Notes: generated by a model not told the origin, from the sequence alone. A stretch of DNA of 9,189 nt from an uncultured Alphaproteobacteria bacterium (GCA_937919435.1 CALFRR010000275.1:1-9189); one strand, 5' to 3'. Counted from the stretch's first letter, positions 1 through 6,911 are shown. Program-made: numbers and translations.

Positions 1-1258
1 GGATGTCGAGCTTCTCGCGGGTGACGCCGCCCGGGCAGCGGATCGCCAGACCCGGGCCGGGGAAGGGATGGCGGCCGATGAAGCTCTCGGGCAGCCCGAG
101 CTCGCGACCGAGCGCCCGGACCTCGTCCTTGAACAGCTCGCGCAGCGGTTCGACCAACTGCATGTTCATCCGCTCGGGCAGGCCACCGACGTTGTGGTGG
201 CTCTTGATCGTCACCGAGGGGCCGCCGGAGAAGGAGACGCTCTCGATCACGTCCGGATAGAGCGTGCCCTGGGCGAGGAACTTCGGCGCGCCGCGACCGT
301 CGCTGCCGATCTTCTTGGCTTCCGCCTCGAACACCTCGATGAACAGCCGGCCGATGGTCTTGCGCTTCTTCTCCGGATCGCTCTCGCCGGCGAGCGCGTC
401 GAGGAACAGGTCGCTGGCGTCGACGTGGACCAGCGGGATGTTGTAGGCGTCGCGGAACATGCCGACCACCTGCTCGCTCTCGCCCTGGCGCATCAGGCCG
501 TGGTCGACGTAGATGCAGGTCAGCCGATCGCCGATCGCCTCGTGGATCAGCACCGCCGCGACCGAGCTGTCGACGCCGCCGGACAGGCCGCAGATCACCC
601 GCTCGTCGCCGACCTGGGCGCGGATCTTGGCGATCATCTCCTGGCGATAGGCGGCCATCGTCCAGTCGGGCACCAGACCGCAGATCTTCCGGACGAAGTT
701 GCCGAGCAGCTTCGCCCCGTCGGGGGTGTGGACCACCTCGGGGTGGAACATCGTCGTGTAGTAGCGGCGCGTCTCGTCGACGGCGATGGCGAAGGGCGCG
801 TTCTCCGAGGTGCCGATCACCTCGAAGCCCTTCGGCAGCTCGGTCACCCGGTCGCCGTGGCTCATCCAGACGGGATAGCGCCCGCCGACCTCCCAGAACC
901 CTTCGAACAGCGGCGAGGCCTTGCGGATCTCGACGTCGGCACGGCCGAATTCGGCGGCATGCCCGCCCTCGACCCGGCCGCCGAGCTGCGTGGCGAGCGT
1001 CTGCTGGCCGTAGCAGATGGCGAGGATCGGCACGCCGGCCGCGAACACCGCCTCCGGCGCCCGCGGACTGCCTTCGCGGGTCACCGAATCCGGGCCGCCG
1101 GAGAAGATCACGCCCTTCGGCGCCAGTTTCTCGAAGGCCGCGGCGGCGGACTGAAAGGGATGGATCTCGCAATAGACCCCGGCTTCGCGCAGGCGCCGCG
1201 CGATCAACTGGGTCACCTGGGAGCCGAAGTCGACGATGAGGATCGAATCGTGGGTCAT
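1..1258 (-). CDS. guaA: GMP synthase (glutamine-hydrolysing), 3'-truncated by window edge
   Basis: Converts XMP to GMP using ATP and glutamine-derived ammonia, the last step of de novo guanine nucleotide synthesis in the cytoplasm. The 419 visible codons begin MTHDSILIVDFGSQ. The class I glutamine amidotransferase domain (about residues 5-195) has nucleophile Cys82 in ICYGQQ and the His172/Glu174 pair in FHPEV. The ATP pyrophosphatase domain follows, with its PP-loop SGGVDS at 226-231 and GRHPFPGPGLAIR at about 395-407. The family is about 520 residues long, so roughly the last 100, most of the C-terminal dimerisation domain, lie outside the window. The ATG at 1258 is preceded by GGGAG six bases upstream (complement of 1265-1269), which supports this start. 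It is the last visible gene of the minus-strand cluster, 79 bp after the methyltransferase gene. No frameshift or missing catalytic residue is seen. The identification is secure. Confidence 0.97.
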   Translation of the reverse strand, partial: MTHDSILIVDFGSQVTQLIARRLREAGVYCEIHPFQSAAAAFEKLAPKGVIFSGGPDSVTREGSPRAPEAVFAAGVPILAICYGQQTLATQLGGRVEGGHAAEFGRADVEIRKASPLFEGFWEVGGRYPVWMSHGDRVTELPKGFEVIGTSENAPFAIAVDETRRYYTTMFHPEVVHTPDGAKLLGNFVRKICGLVPDWTMAAYRQEMIAKIRAQVGDERVICGLSGGVDSSVAAVLIHEAIGDRLTCIYVDHGLMRQGESEQVVGMFRDAYNIPLVHVDASDLFLDALAGESDPEKKRKTIGRLFIEVFEAEAKKIGSDGRGAPKFLAQGTLYPDVIESVSFSGGPSVTIKSHHNVGGLPERMNMQLVEPLRELFKDEVRALGRELGLPESFIGRHPFPGPGLAIRCPGGVTREKLDI

Positions 1259-1337
1259 GCGTGTCTCCCGGGCGAGATCGGCACACGGGGAGCGTGCCGG
1301 GGTCGTCATAATTCGGATCGGCCGGCGCGCCAAGGCG

Positions 1338-2651
1338 TCAGCCGAGCGTCTCCAGCACCGCGACGAAGAAGCCGTCGGTGTCGGCGGAGGCCGGCGACAG
1401 GCGGAGCACCGGCCCCTCCCCGTCGCGTCGGACGAAGGGGGCCAGACGGCCGGCGAGATCGGCGTCGAGACGGGCGAGCGGATCGGCGAGGCGGACGCCG
1501 GCATGGCGCAGGAGCGCCGCGGCGACCCGGTCCTCGTTCTCCTCGCGCAGGATCGAACAGGTGACGTAGACCACCCGGCCGCCGGGGCGGACCAGCGACA
1601 GCGCCCGGTCGAGCACGCCGTCCTGATCGCGGCAGCGCGCCTCGAGCGCGTTGGGCCTGAGCCGCCATTTGGCGTCGGGCCGGCGGCGCCAGGTGCCGGT
1701 ACCGGTGCAGGGGGCATCGACCAGGACGAGGTCGAGCGAACCGGCGAGGTCGGCGAGCACGTCGGTGCCGGGGCCGGCCGGCGGGCGGATCTCGACGATT
1801 TCCGCACCGGCCCGGACGATCCGATCGCGGAAGTCGCCGAACCGGCGCTTGTCGGCGTCGTAGGCGAAGATCCGGCCGCGGTTCGCCATGGTCGCGGCCA
1901 TCGCCAGCGCCTTGCCGCCGCCGCCGGCGCAGAGGTCGAGCACCGTCTCGCCGGGTCCGGCGGCGGCGACTAGGGCGGCGAGCTGCGACCCCTCGTCCTG
2001 GATCTCGATCCGGCCCTCCTGATGGGCGGCCTCGGAGGGAACGTGGGGGGCGCGGGCGGTCGGGGCGAGTTCGGGCAGCCTGAGGCCGTCGGGCGACAGT
2101 ACGGTCGGGACGACCCCGAGATGGGCGAGCTCGGCGAGGACGTCGGCGCGGGTCCCCTTCAGCCGGTTGACCCGGAGATCGACCGGCGCGCGGGCGGCGA
2201 GCGCCACCGCTTCCCGCTCGAGCCGGTCGCCGAAGACCGCGGAAAGGCTCGGCGCCAGCCATTCAGGGAAATCGCCGCGGACGTGCGGTGGCGCGTCGGC
2301 GAGCGCCTCGGCGCGCGGGCGGGCGAGCGCGGCACGTTCGGCCGGGGTGAGAGGAGCCGGGGCATGGGGCTCGGCGAGTGCCGCATCGAGAGCGGCGACG
2401 CCCTCCCCCCAGGTCTCGGCGAAGGTGGCGACGACCGCGGCGCGGGTCGAGGGATCGGCCATCCGGTGCGCGTTGGAGGCGCGGCGACGCAGCGCGTCCC
2501 AGGCGAGCGAGGCGATCGCCGAGCGGTCGCCGGAGCCGGCGAAGCGATGGGCGAGGCCCCAGTCCTTCAGCGCGTCGGCGAGCGGCCGGCGGCGGGTCTC
2601 GACGTCGTCGAGAACTTCGATCGCCGCGGCGAGGCGTCCGCCGGTCCTCAT
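1338..2651 (-). CDS. rsmB: RsmB/NOP (NSUN)-family RNA cytosine-C5 methyltransferase
   Basis: Predicted SAM-dependent rRNA m5C methyltransferase of 437 residues. The N-terminal part (about 5-90) has the helical pattern of the NusB-like domain found in RsmB. The Rossmann-like catalytic domain shows the SAM motif DLCAGGGGK (239-247), motif IV DAPCTGTGTW (312-321, Cys315) and motif VI VTCS (363-366, Cys365). The paired PC and TC cysteines are the release and nucleophilic residues of m5C RNA methyltransferases. The ending DGFFVAVLE is also typical. There is no C-terminal extension of the RsmF type, so RsmB (16S C967 in E. coli) is the closest known member, but the exact target base here is inferred. 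The start ATG has GAGGAG about 8 bases upstream. The gene lies 37 bp after the MAPEG gene and 79 bp before guaA, so it is probably co-transcribed with the purine genes. The family is certain; the symbol is likely. Confidence 0.9.
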   Translation of the reverse strand: MRTGGRLAAAIEVLDDVETRRRPLADALKDWGLAHRFAGSGDRSAIASLAWDALRRRASNAHRMADPSTRAAVVATFAETWGEGVAALDAALAEPHAPAPLTPAERAALARPRAEALADAPPHVRGDFPEWLAPSLSAVFGDRLEREAVALAARAPVDLRVNRLKGTRADVLAELAHLGVVPTVLSPDGLRLPELAPTARAPHVPSEAAHQEGRIEIQDEGSQLAALVAAAGPGETVLDLCAGGGGKALAMAATMANRGRIFAYDADKRRFGDFRDRIVRAGAEIVEIRPPAGPGTDVLADLAGSLDLVLVDAPCTGTGTWRRRPDAKWRLRPNALEARCRDQDGVLDRALSLVRPGGRVVYVTCSILREENEDRVAAALLRHAGVRLADPLARLDADLAGRLAPFVRRDGEGPVLRLSPASADTDGFFVAVLETLG

Positions 2652-2688
2652 GATGGGCTCTCCTCGTCGGATCGGATGGGCCGGCGGC

Positions 2689-3114
2689 TCAGGCCGCGGC
2701 GATCAGGGCGAAGACGTCGGCGATCAGCATCGCGGTCACCGCCGCGACGCCGACGAAGTAGGCCGGCTCGCGGAACCGCAGATCGTTGGAGCCGCAGTGG
2801 ACGACCGCATGGACCGCCCGGCTGGCGACGAAGATCCAGGCGAAGACGGCGAGGGCCACGGAAGCCGCATGGAGCAGCACCGCGACGATCGCCAGCACGT
2901 AGAACACCACCGGCACTTCGAACTGATTGGCGAAGTTGCGCTGGGCGAGGCGGGCCGGCCGCGGCCAGCCCTTGTCCTCGATCATCACGTCGCCACGGAT
3001 CGAGCCCTCGCGGATCGCCCGCCGGCGAGTCCAGCCGAGCCGGACCCCAACCCCGATCGTCACGACGATCTGGGCGAGGACGGCGGCGAGGAGGAGAACC
3101 GTGGCGGTACCCAT
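2689..3114 (-). CDS. MAPEG-family small membrane protein
   Basis: A 141-residue protein with about four predicted membrane helices (roughly 5-25, 66-83, 84-106 and 118-139). A polar first loop contains RNFANQFE (59-66), which fits the Arg/Asn/Glu signature of MAPEG proteins (membrane-associated proteins in eicosanoid and glutathione metabolism). The segment VASRAVHAVVH (96-106) also fits. Eukaryotic members are trimeric glutathione-dependent enzymes of the inner or microsomal membrane. The substrate of bacterial members of this kind is generally unknown, and none can be named here. Its ATG shares one base with the guaB stop (TGATG at 3116-3112), and no clear Shine-Dalgarno sequence is visible inside the guaB end, so translation is probably coupled to guaB. 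It is followed after 37 bp by the rsmB-like gene. Family assignment is fairly strong; no function in purine metabolism should be assumed from position alone. Confidence 0.85.
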   Translation of the reverse strand: MGTATVLLLAAVLAQIVVTIGVGVRLGWTRRRAIREGSIRGDVMIEDKGWPRPARLAQRNFANQFEVPVVFYVLAIVAVLLHAASVALAVFAWIFVASRAVHAVVHCGSNDLRFREPAYFVGVAAVTAMLIADVFALIAAA

Positions 3115-4616
3115 CAGACGTTGGTCGGGTAGTTCGGGCTCTCGCGGGTGATGATCACGTCGTGGACGTGGCTCTCACGCAGCGAGGCGCCGGAGATCCG
3201 GACGAAGCGCGCCTTTTCCGAAAACTCCGGAATGGTCGCGGCACCGACGTAGCCCATCGCGGCCCGGAGGCCGCCGGCGAGCTGATGCAGGACGCCGGCG
3301 AGCGGCCCCTTGTAGGGCACCTGACCCTCGATGCCCTCGGGCACCAGCTTCAGCGTGTCGCGCACGTCGGCCTGGAAATAGCGGTCGGCCGAGCCGCGGG
3401 CCATCGCGCCGACCGAGCCCATGCCGCGGTACGACTTGTAGCTGCGACCCTGGTGCAGATAGACCTCGCCGGGGCTCTCGTCGGTGCCGGCGAACAGCGA
3501 ACCGACCATGGCGATCGACGCGCCGGCGGCGAGCGCCTTGGCGAGGTCGCCGGAATACTTGATGCCGCCGTCGGCGATCACCGGCACGTTCGCCTCGCGG
3601 GCGACGGAGACGGCGTCGAGGATGGCGGTCAACTGCGGCACGCCGACACCGGCGACGATCCGGGTGGTGCAGATCGAGCCCGGACCGATGCCGACCTTGA
3701 TCGCGTCGGCGCCGGCGTCGATCAGCGCCTTGGCGGCATCGGCGGTGGCGATGTTGCCGGCGAGGACCTGGGTGGCGTTGGACAGCCGCTTGACCCGATC
3801 GACCATCCGCAGGACGTGCTCGGAATGACCGTGGGCGGTGTCGACGACGACGAGGTCGCAACCGGCGTCGATCAGCCGCTCGGCCCGCTCGAAGCCCTTG
3901 TCGCCGGTGGTGGTCGCCGCGGCGACCCGGAGGCGCCCCTGCGGGTCCTTGGAGGCGTTGGGATTGAGCTGGGCCTTCTCGATGTCCTTGACGGTGATCA
4001 GCCCGGTGCAGCGGAAGTGCTCGTCGACCACCAGCAGCTTCTCGATGCGGTGCTTGTGGAGCAGGCGCTTGGCCTCCTCCTGGCTGACCCCCTCGGTCAC
4101 CGTGACGAGACCGGAGCGGGTCATCAGCTCGTAGACGCGCTGGTTCGGATTGGAGGCGAAGCGGACGTCCCGGTTGGTCAGGATGCCGACCAGACGGCCG
4201 AGGTGGGAGCCGCCGGTGCCTCCCTCCTCGACCACCGGAATGCCGGAGATGTGGTACTGCTTCATCAGACCGAGCGCGTCGGCGAGGGTGGCGTCGGGCC
4301 CGATGACGATCGGGTTGACCACCATGCCGCTCTCGAACTTCTTGACCTGGCGGACCTGCTCGGCCTGCTCGTCCGGCGTCATGTTGCGGTGGATGACGCC
4401 GAGGCCACCGGCCTGGGCCATGGCGATGGCGAGGCGGGCCTCGGTCACCGTGTCCATCGCCGCCGACAGGATCGGCAGGTTGAGCTCGATCTCACGGGTG
4501 ACGCGCGACCGGACGTCGGTCTCGCCGGGCATCACTTCGGAATGTCCGGGCAGCAGCAGCACGTCGTCGAAGGTCAGAGCTTCGCGAGCGTGTGCCGGTT
4601 CGTAGAAGGATGCCAT
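3114..4616 (-). CDS. guaB: Inosine-5'-monophosphate dehydrogenase
   Basis: Oxidises IMP to XMP with NAD+, the committed step to guanine nucleotides; a cytosolic tetramer. Numbering is from the start chosen here (MASFYEP, 500 residues). The (beta/alpha)8 barrel begins with ALTFDDVLLLPG and is interrupted by two CBS domains at about 100-222. The active-site loop GPGSICTTR (311-319) carries catalytic Cys316, followed by the phosphate-binding IADGGIKYSGD and the flap RGMGSVGAM (397-405). The protein ends ESPNYPTNV. An in-frame ATG four codons upstream (4628) would give 504 residues, but the only good Shine-Dalgarno (GAGG, complement of 4629-4632) directly abuts that codon, whereas it sits 12 bases before the ATG at 4616. 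The shorter form is therefore preferred. It is the first gene of the minus-strand cluster, and its TGA overlaps the MAPEG start. No residue loss is seen. Confidence 0.97.
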   Translation of the reverse strand: MASFYEPAHAREALTFDDVLLLPGHSEVMPGETDVRSRVTREIELNLPILSAAMDTVTEARLAIAMAQAGGLGVIHRNMTPDEQAEQVRQVKKFESGMVVNPIVIGPDATLADALGLMKQYHISGIPVVEEGGTGGSHLGRLVGILTNRDVRFASNPNQRVYELMTRSGLVTVTEGVSQEEAKRLLHKHRIEKLLVVDEHFRCTGLITVKDIEKAQLNPNASKDPQGRLRVAAATTTGDKGFERAERLIDAGCDLVVVDTAHGHSEHVLRMVDRVKRLSNATQVLAGNIATADAAKALIDAGADAIKVGIGPGSICTTRIVAGVGVPQLTAILDAVSVAREANVPVIADGGIKYSGDLAKALAAGASIAMVGSLFAGTDESPGEVYLHQGRSYKSYRGMGSVGAMARGSADRYFQADVRDTLKLVPEGIEGQVPYKGPLAGVLHQLAGGLRAAMGYVGAATIPEFSEKARFVRISGASLRESHVHDVIITRESPNYPTNV

Positions 4617-4628
4617 GTGCCGATCCAT

Positions 4629-4632
4629 CCTC
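4629..4632 (-). promoter_or_regulatory. guaB Shine-Dalgarno sequence that decides between two starts
   Basis: On the minus strand AAGAGG runs straight into the upstream ATG (4628-4626), leaving no spacer, while the second in-frame ATG (4616-4614) lies 12 bases downstream of GAGG. No better ribosome site is seen within about 20 bases upstream. This favours initiation at 4616, although 12 bases is at the long end of normal spacing. Confidence 0.5.
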
Positions 4633-4705
4633 TTCGTGGAAACGGAGAACGGCCGGATCGAACATCGCCCTGGGCAGATGCGTCCGGTCTTCTCTCATCC
4701 ATCGA

Positions 4706-4732
4706 CCAATTGGATTGGCGGTGGCTGTTAAC
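4706..4732 (-). promoter_or_regulatory. Possible guaB promoter/operator
   Basis: An AT-richer patch about 90-115 bp before guaB holds the palindrome CCAATTGG (4706-4713), which overlaps a CCAAT/ATTGG inverted repeat (4706-4718), and a GTTAAC palindrome (4727-4732). On the minus strand TTAACA resembles a -35 hexamer, but no good -10 follows at normal spacing. This is position and composition evidence only. Confidence 0.25.
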
Positions 4733-4820
4733 ATGGATTCGGAGCCGGGGAAAGCCCACGCGACGCGGCCGGACGGCCTCCCGGAGGGGCAGCCCCGAAC
4801 GCCGCGGAACCGCGCTCGCG

Positions 4821-4852
4821 GCGGCCTCTGCGGTCCGATGGCGGGAGGCCGC
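4821..4852. repeat. 8-bp inverted repeat
   Basis: GCGGCCTC (4821-4828) and GAGGCCGC (4845-4852) are perfect reverse complements separated by 16 bases. The repeat is 23 bp from the stronger 10-bp stem at 4876-4900. In DNA this GC-rich such a repeat could arise by chance, so only its presence is claimed. Confidence 0.55.
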
Positions 4853-4875
4853 GACGGAAGACGCGCCCGGAGGAT

Positions 4876-4900
4876 CCGCCATGCGACCGGCGCATGGCGG
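4876..4900. repeat. Perfect 10-bp inverted repeat with 5-nt loop
   Basis: Arms CCGCCATGCG (4876-4885) and CGCATGGCGG (4891-4900) are exact reverse complements around the loop ACCGG (4886-4890). It would form a very stable hairpin in RNA from either strand, or a symmetric protein-binding site in DNA. There is no T-run on either side, so it is not a canonical rho-independent terminator. It lies in the middle of the guaB-metN intergenic region, far from both start codons. Confidence 0.8.
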
Positions 4901-5014
4901 CGGCGGCGGCCCGCCACGACCGTTCCGTTCCAAGACGGCCGGCGACGGCGCAAATCGGTACCCGCGGCGGGCGGGATCGGCGCACCGCCGGAGCCCGCCG
5001 ACACCGGCCGGAAG

Positions 5015-5085
5015 AAGTAAAATTTCATTCTATCATGGCTGCTCTGCGCCTCTTTTCTTTGGAATTTCGTTCCCCTAAGTTCGCC
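5015..5085 (+). promoter_or_regulatory. AT-rich metN leader and likely promoter zone
   Basis: This patch stands out against the surrounding GC-rich DNA. TATCAT (5031-5036) matches five of six bases of a -10 hexamer, but the expected -35 position (CCGGAA, 5008-5013) is poor. A small hairpin follows: GGAA (5061-5064) and TTCC (5070-5073), with CTT/AAG flanking pairs at 5057-5059 and 5077-5079. The metN ribosome site comes about 25 bases later. Methionine uptake genes in alphaproteobacteria are often controlled by SAM-sensing RNAs or SAM/SAH-responsive repressors. I do not see the conserved core of the SAM-II riboswitch, so the regulator is unassigned. Confidence 0.35.
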
Positions 5086-5103
5086 GTCACGGAATCCACT
5101 CCC

Positions 5104-5108
5104 AGGAG
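5104..5108 (+). promoter_or_regulatory. metN ribosome binding site supporting a GTG start
   Basis: AGGAG lies six bases before the GTG at 5115. The first in-frame ATG is more than 100 codons inside the conserved ATPase domain, so this site fixes the non-ATG start. Confidence 0.8.
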
Positions 5109-5114
5109 AGCGTC

Positions 5115-6203
5115 GTGCCGTCCGCCCCGTCCCCCACCCAGAGCGCCCGCCCGGCCGGTGGCGCGATCACGGCGCGTGGTCTGACCCGCGTCTACCCCCG
5201 GACGAAGGCGAGCCCGGAAGTGACCGCCCTCGTCGACGTCGACCTCGACGTCGCACCGGGCGAGATCTACGGAGTCATCGGCCGTTCGGGCGCCGGCAAG
5301 TCGACGCTGATCCGTGCCGTCAACGGGCTGGAGAAGCCGACCCGCGGCACCGTCACCGTCGACGGGGTCGAGATCACCGCCCTCGACGACGCCGGCCTCA
5401 GGCGCGAACGGCGGAAGATCGGCATGATCTTCCAGCACTTCAATCTGGTCTCCTCGCGCACCGCGCACGACAACGTCGCGCTGCCGCTGGAATTCGCCGG
5501 GGTCGACCGCCGGACGATCGCCGCGCGGGTCGAACCGCTGCTCGAACTGGTCGGTCTCTCCGACAAGCGCGACCGGTATCCGGTCGAACTGTCGGGCGGC
5601 CAGAAGCAGCGGGTCGGCATCGCCCGGGCGCTGGCCACCGATCCGAAGGTGCTGCTCTGCGACGAGGCGACCTCGGCCCTCGACCCGGAGACCACCCGGT
5701 CGATCCTGACGCTGTTGAAGGACGTCAACCGGGGGCTCGGCGTCACCGTCCTGCTGATCACCCACGAGATGGACGTGGTGAAACAGATCTGCGACCGGGT
5801 CGGGGTGATCGAGGCGGGCCGGATCATCGAACAGGGCCCGACCTACGACGTCATCACCCGGCCGAAGACCGAGACGGCGAAGTCGTTCCTCGGGACGCTG
5901 ACCGGCCGGGAACTACCGCCGATGCTCGCCGCCCGGATCCGACCGGAGCGCGAGGGGACCCGACAGACGCTGTTGCGGCTCGGCTTCACCGGCGACACCG
6001 CCGAGGAACCGACCATCGCCCGGCTGTCGCGCCGGTTCGGGGCCGACGTGGCGATCCTGCAGGCGCAGGTCGACGAGATCGCCGGCAAGCCGTTCGGTTC
6101 GATCACCGTGGCGATCGACAACGAGCATCTGGAAGACGATTCGATCGCCGCCTTTCTCGCCGAGGCCGGCGTCAGCGTGGAGAGGATCGGTCATGTCGCC
6201 TGA
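5115..6203 (+). CDS. metN: Methionine ABC transporter ATP-binding protein MetN
   Basis: ATPase of the D/L-methionine importer, working as a dimer on the cytoplasmic face of MetI. The 362 residues show Walker A GRSGAGKST (56-64), a Q-loop in IFQHFNLVSSRT (105-115), the ABC signature LSGGQKQR (159-166), Walker B VLLCDEATSALD (179-190) with Glu184, and the H-loop ITHEMD with His217. After about residue 280 comes a NIL (ferredoxin-like) domain, including FGADVAILQAQVDEI and GSITVAI. In E. coli MetN this domain binds methionine and inhibits transport when the cell is replete. The NIL domain separates MetN from other amino-acid importer ATPases. The GTG start has a strong Shine-Dalgarno, giving about 16 Ser/Pro/Ala-rich residues ahead of the core domain. 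The last 11 bases overlap metI, indicating coupled translation. All catalytic motifs are intact. Confidence 0.96.
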   Translation: MPSAPSPTQSARPAGGAITARGLTRVYPRTKASPEVTALVDVDLDVAPGEIYGVIGRSGAGKSTLIRAVNGLEKPTRGTVTVDGVEITALDDAGLRRERRKIGMIFQHFNLVSSRTAHDNVALPLEFAGVDRRTIAARVEPLLELVGLSDKRDRYPVELSGGQKQRVGIARALATDPKVLLCDEATSALDPETTRSILTLLKDVNRGLGVTVLLITHEMDVVKQICDRVGVIEAGRIIEQGPTYDVITRPKTETAKSFLGTLTGRELPPMLAARIRPEREGTRQTLLRLGFTGDTAEEPTIARLSRRFGADVAILQAQVDEIAGKPFGSITVAIDNEHLEDDSIAAFLAEAGVSVERIGHVA

Positions 6204-6858
6204 ACTCGTCCGCCTGATCTGGGCCGCCACGCTCGACAGTCTCTACATGGTCGCCGTCTCGGGGCTGATCGGCACGCTGGTCGGGCTGCCGCTCGGCGTG
6301 TTCCTCGCCACCAGCGAACGCGGCGAGTTGTTCTCGGCGCCGCTGGTCAACCGGGTGCTCGGCCTGGTGGTCAACGCCACCCGCTCGACGCCGTTCATCA
6401 TCCTCGTCGTGGCGATCATCCCGTTGACCCGGGCGATCGTCGGCACCTCGATCGGCACCTCCGCGGCGATCGTGCCGCTGACCATCGCCTCCGCCCCGTT
6501 CATCGCCCGGATCGTCGAAGCGGCGATCCGCGAGGTCGACCACGGCCTCGTCGAAGCCTCGCTGGCGATGGGCGCCAGCCCGTTCCAGATCGTCACCAAG
6601 GTGCTGATCCCCGAGGCGCTGCCCGGCATCACCCTGGGCCTGACGCTGACCGCGGTCAGCCTGCTCGCCAACTCGGCGATGGTCGGTGCGGTCGGCGGCG
6701 GCGGTCTCGGCGACCTCGGCATCCGCTACGGCTACCAGCGCTTCATGCCGGAGGTGATGGCGATCGTCGTCGTCGTGCTGATCGTCCTCGTCCAGGGCGT
6801 CCAGTCCTTCGGCGAGCGCGTCGCCCGGCGGGTCAACAAGCGCATCCGCCGGGACTGA
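6193..6858 (+). CDS. metI: Methionine ABC transporter permease MetI
   Basis: Inner-membrane permease of the MetNIQ importer, 221 residues, the usual size for MetI, with about five hydrophobic helices (near 15-38, 52-78, 84-108, 146-166 and 186-202). The cytoplasmic coupling loop EASLAMGASPFQIVTKVLIPEALPG (121-145) is the EAA motif that docks on MetN. NATRSTPFIIL (61-71) and the glycine-rich VGAVGGGGLGDLGIRYGYQRF (164-184) are characteristic of MetI. The ATG lies inside the end of metN, with AGAGGA (6181-6186) upstream as ribosome site. metQ follows after 53 bp. The protein ends in a basic tail (RRVNKRIRRD), in keeping with a cytoplasmic C-terminus. No anomalies are seen. Confidence 0.96.
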   Translation: MSPELVRLIWAATLDSLYMVAVSGLIGTLVGLPLGVFLATSERGELFSAPLVNRVLGLVVNATRSTPFIILVVAIIPLTRAIVGTSIGTSAAIVPLTIASAPFIARIVEAAIREVDHGLVEASLAMGASPFQIVTKVLIPEALPGITLGLTLTAVSLLANSAMVGAVGGGGLGDLGIRYGYQRFMPEVMAIVVVVLIVLVQGVQSFGERVARRVNKRIRRD

Positions 6859-6911
6859 TCCCCCTTCTCGTTCTCCGCCTTCTCATCCCTCGGACCGACA
6901 GGACACCGCAG

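Larger units (their letters stand above)
4617..5114. other. Divergent intergenic region between guaB and metN
   Basis: About 500 bp with no credible gene; reading frames crossing it give low-complexity Arg/Pro/Ala-rich products without a ribosome site. Three zones can be seen. The guaB-proximal part (about 4617-4735) becomes AT-richer near 4690-4735. The middle (about 4741-5010) is very GC-rich and dense in inverted repeats: GGCC arms at 4767-4778, GGGGC/GCCCC at 4786-4796, 8-bp arms at 4821-4852, a perfect 10-bp stem at 4876-4900, and a short GGC run just after that stem. The metN-proximal part (5015-5085) is the most AT-rich patch here. The layout suggests two outward promoters separated by a structured GC block. 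I could not match it to a known riboswitch. Confidence 0.75.

Noticed and set aside
1280..1298. Hairpin GGCAC/GTGCC between rsmB and guaA as a terminator or attenuator
   Set aside because: Only five continuous pairs, with a mismatch beyond them and no T-run. A terminator here would also cut guaA from the operon, and no clear separate guaA promoter was found.
68..1564. A plus-strand open frame of 498 codons opposite guaA and the end of rsmB
   Set aside because: The opposite strand carries an intact GMP synthase with all catalytic motifs. The antisense product shows only biased Ala/Asp/Gly/His/Arg composition.
4492..5028. A possible small minus-strand gene (178 codons) in the guaB-metN spacer
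   Set aside because: The product is Arg/Pro-rich without conserved features, has no ribosome site, and its 3' end overlaps guaB out of frame.
2022..5078. A plus-strand open frame of 1018 codons opposite guaB, MAPEG and rsmB
   Set aside because: It is an antisense mirror of GC-rich codons. The product is low-complexity, rich in Gly/Arg/Asp/Leu, without recognisable domains, and it runs unchanged through intergenic DNA, while the minus strand encodes clear conserved enzymes.
5015..5114. SAM-II riboswitch upstream of metN
   Set aside because: The expected conserved GCTAAA-type core and pseudoknot pairing were not found; CCTAAG at 5074-5079 is not a sufficient match.
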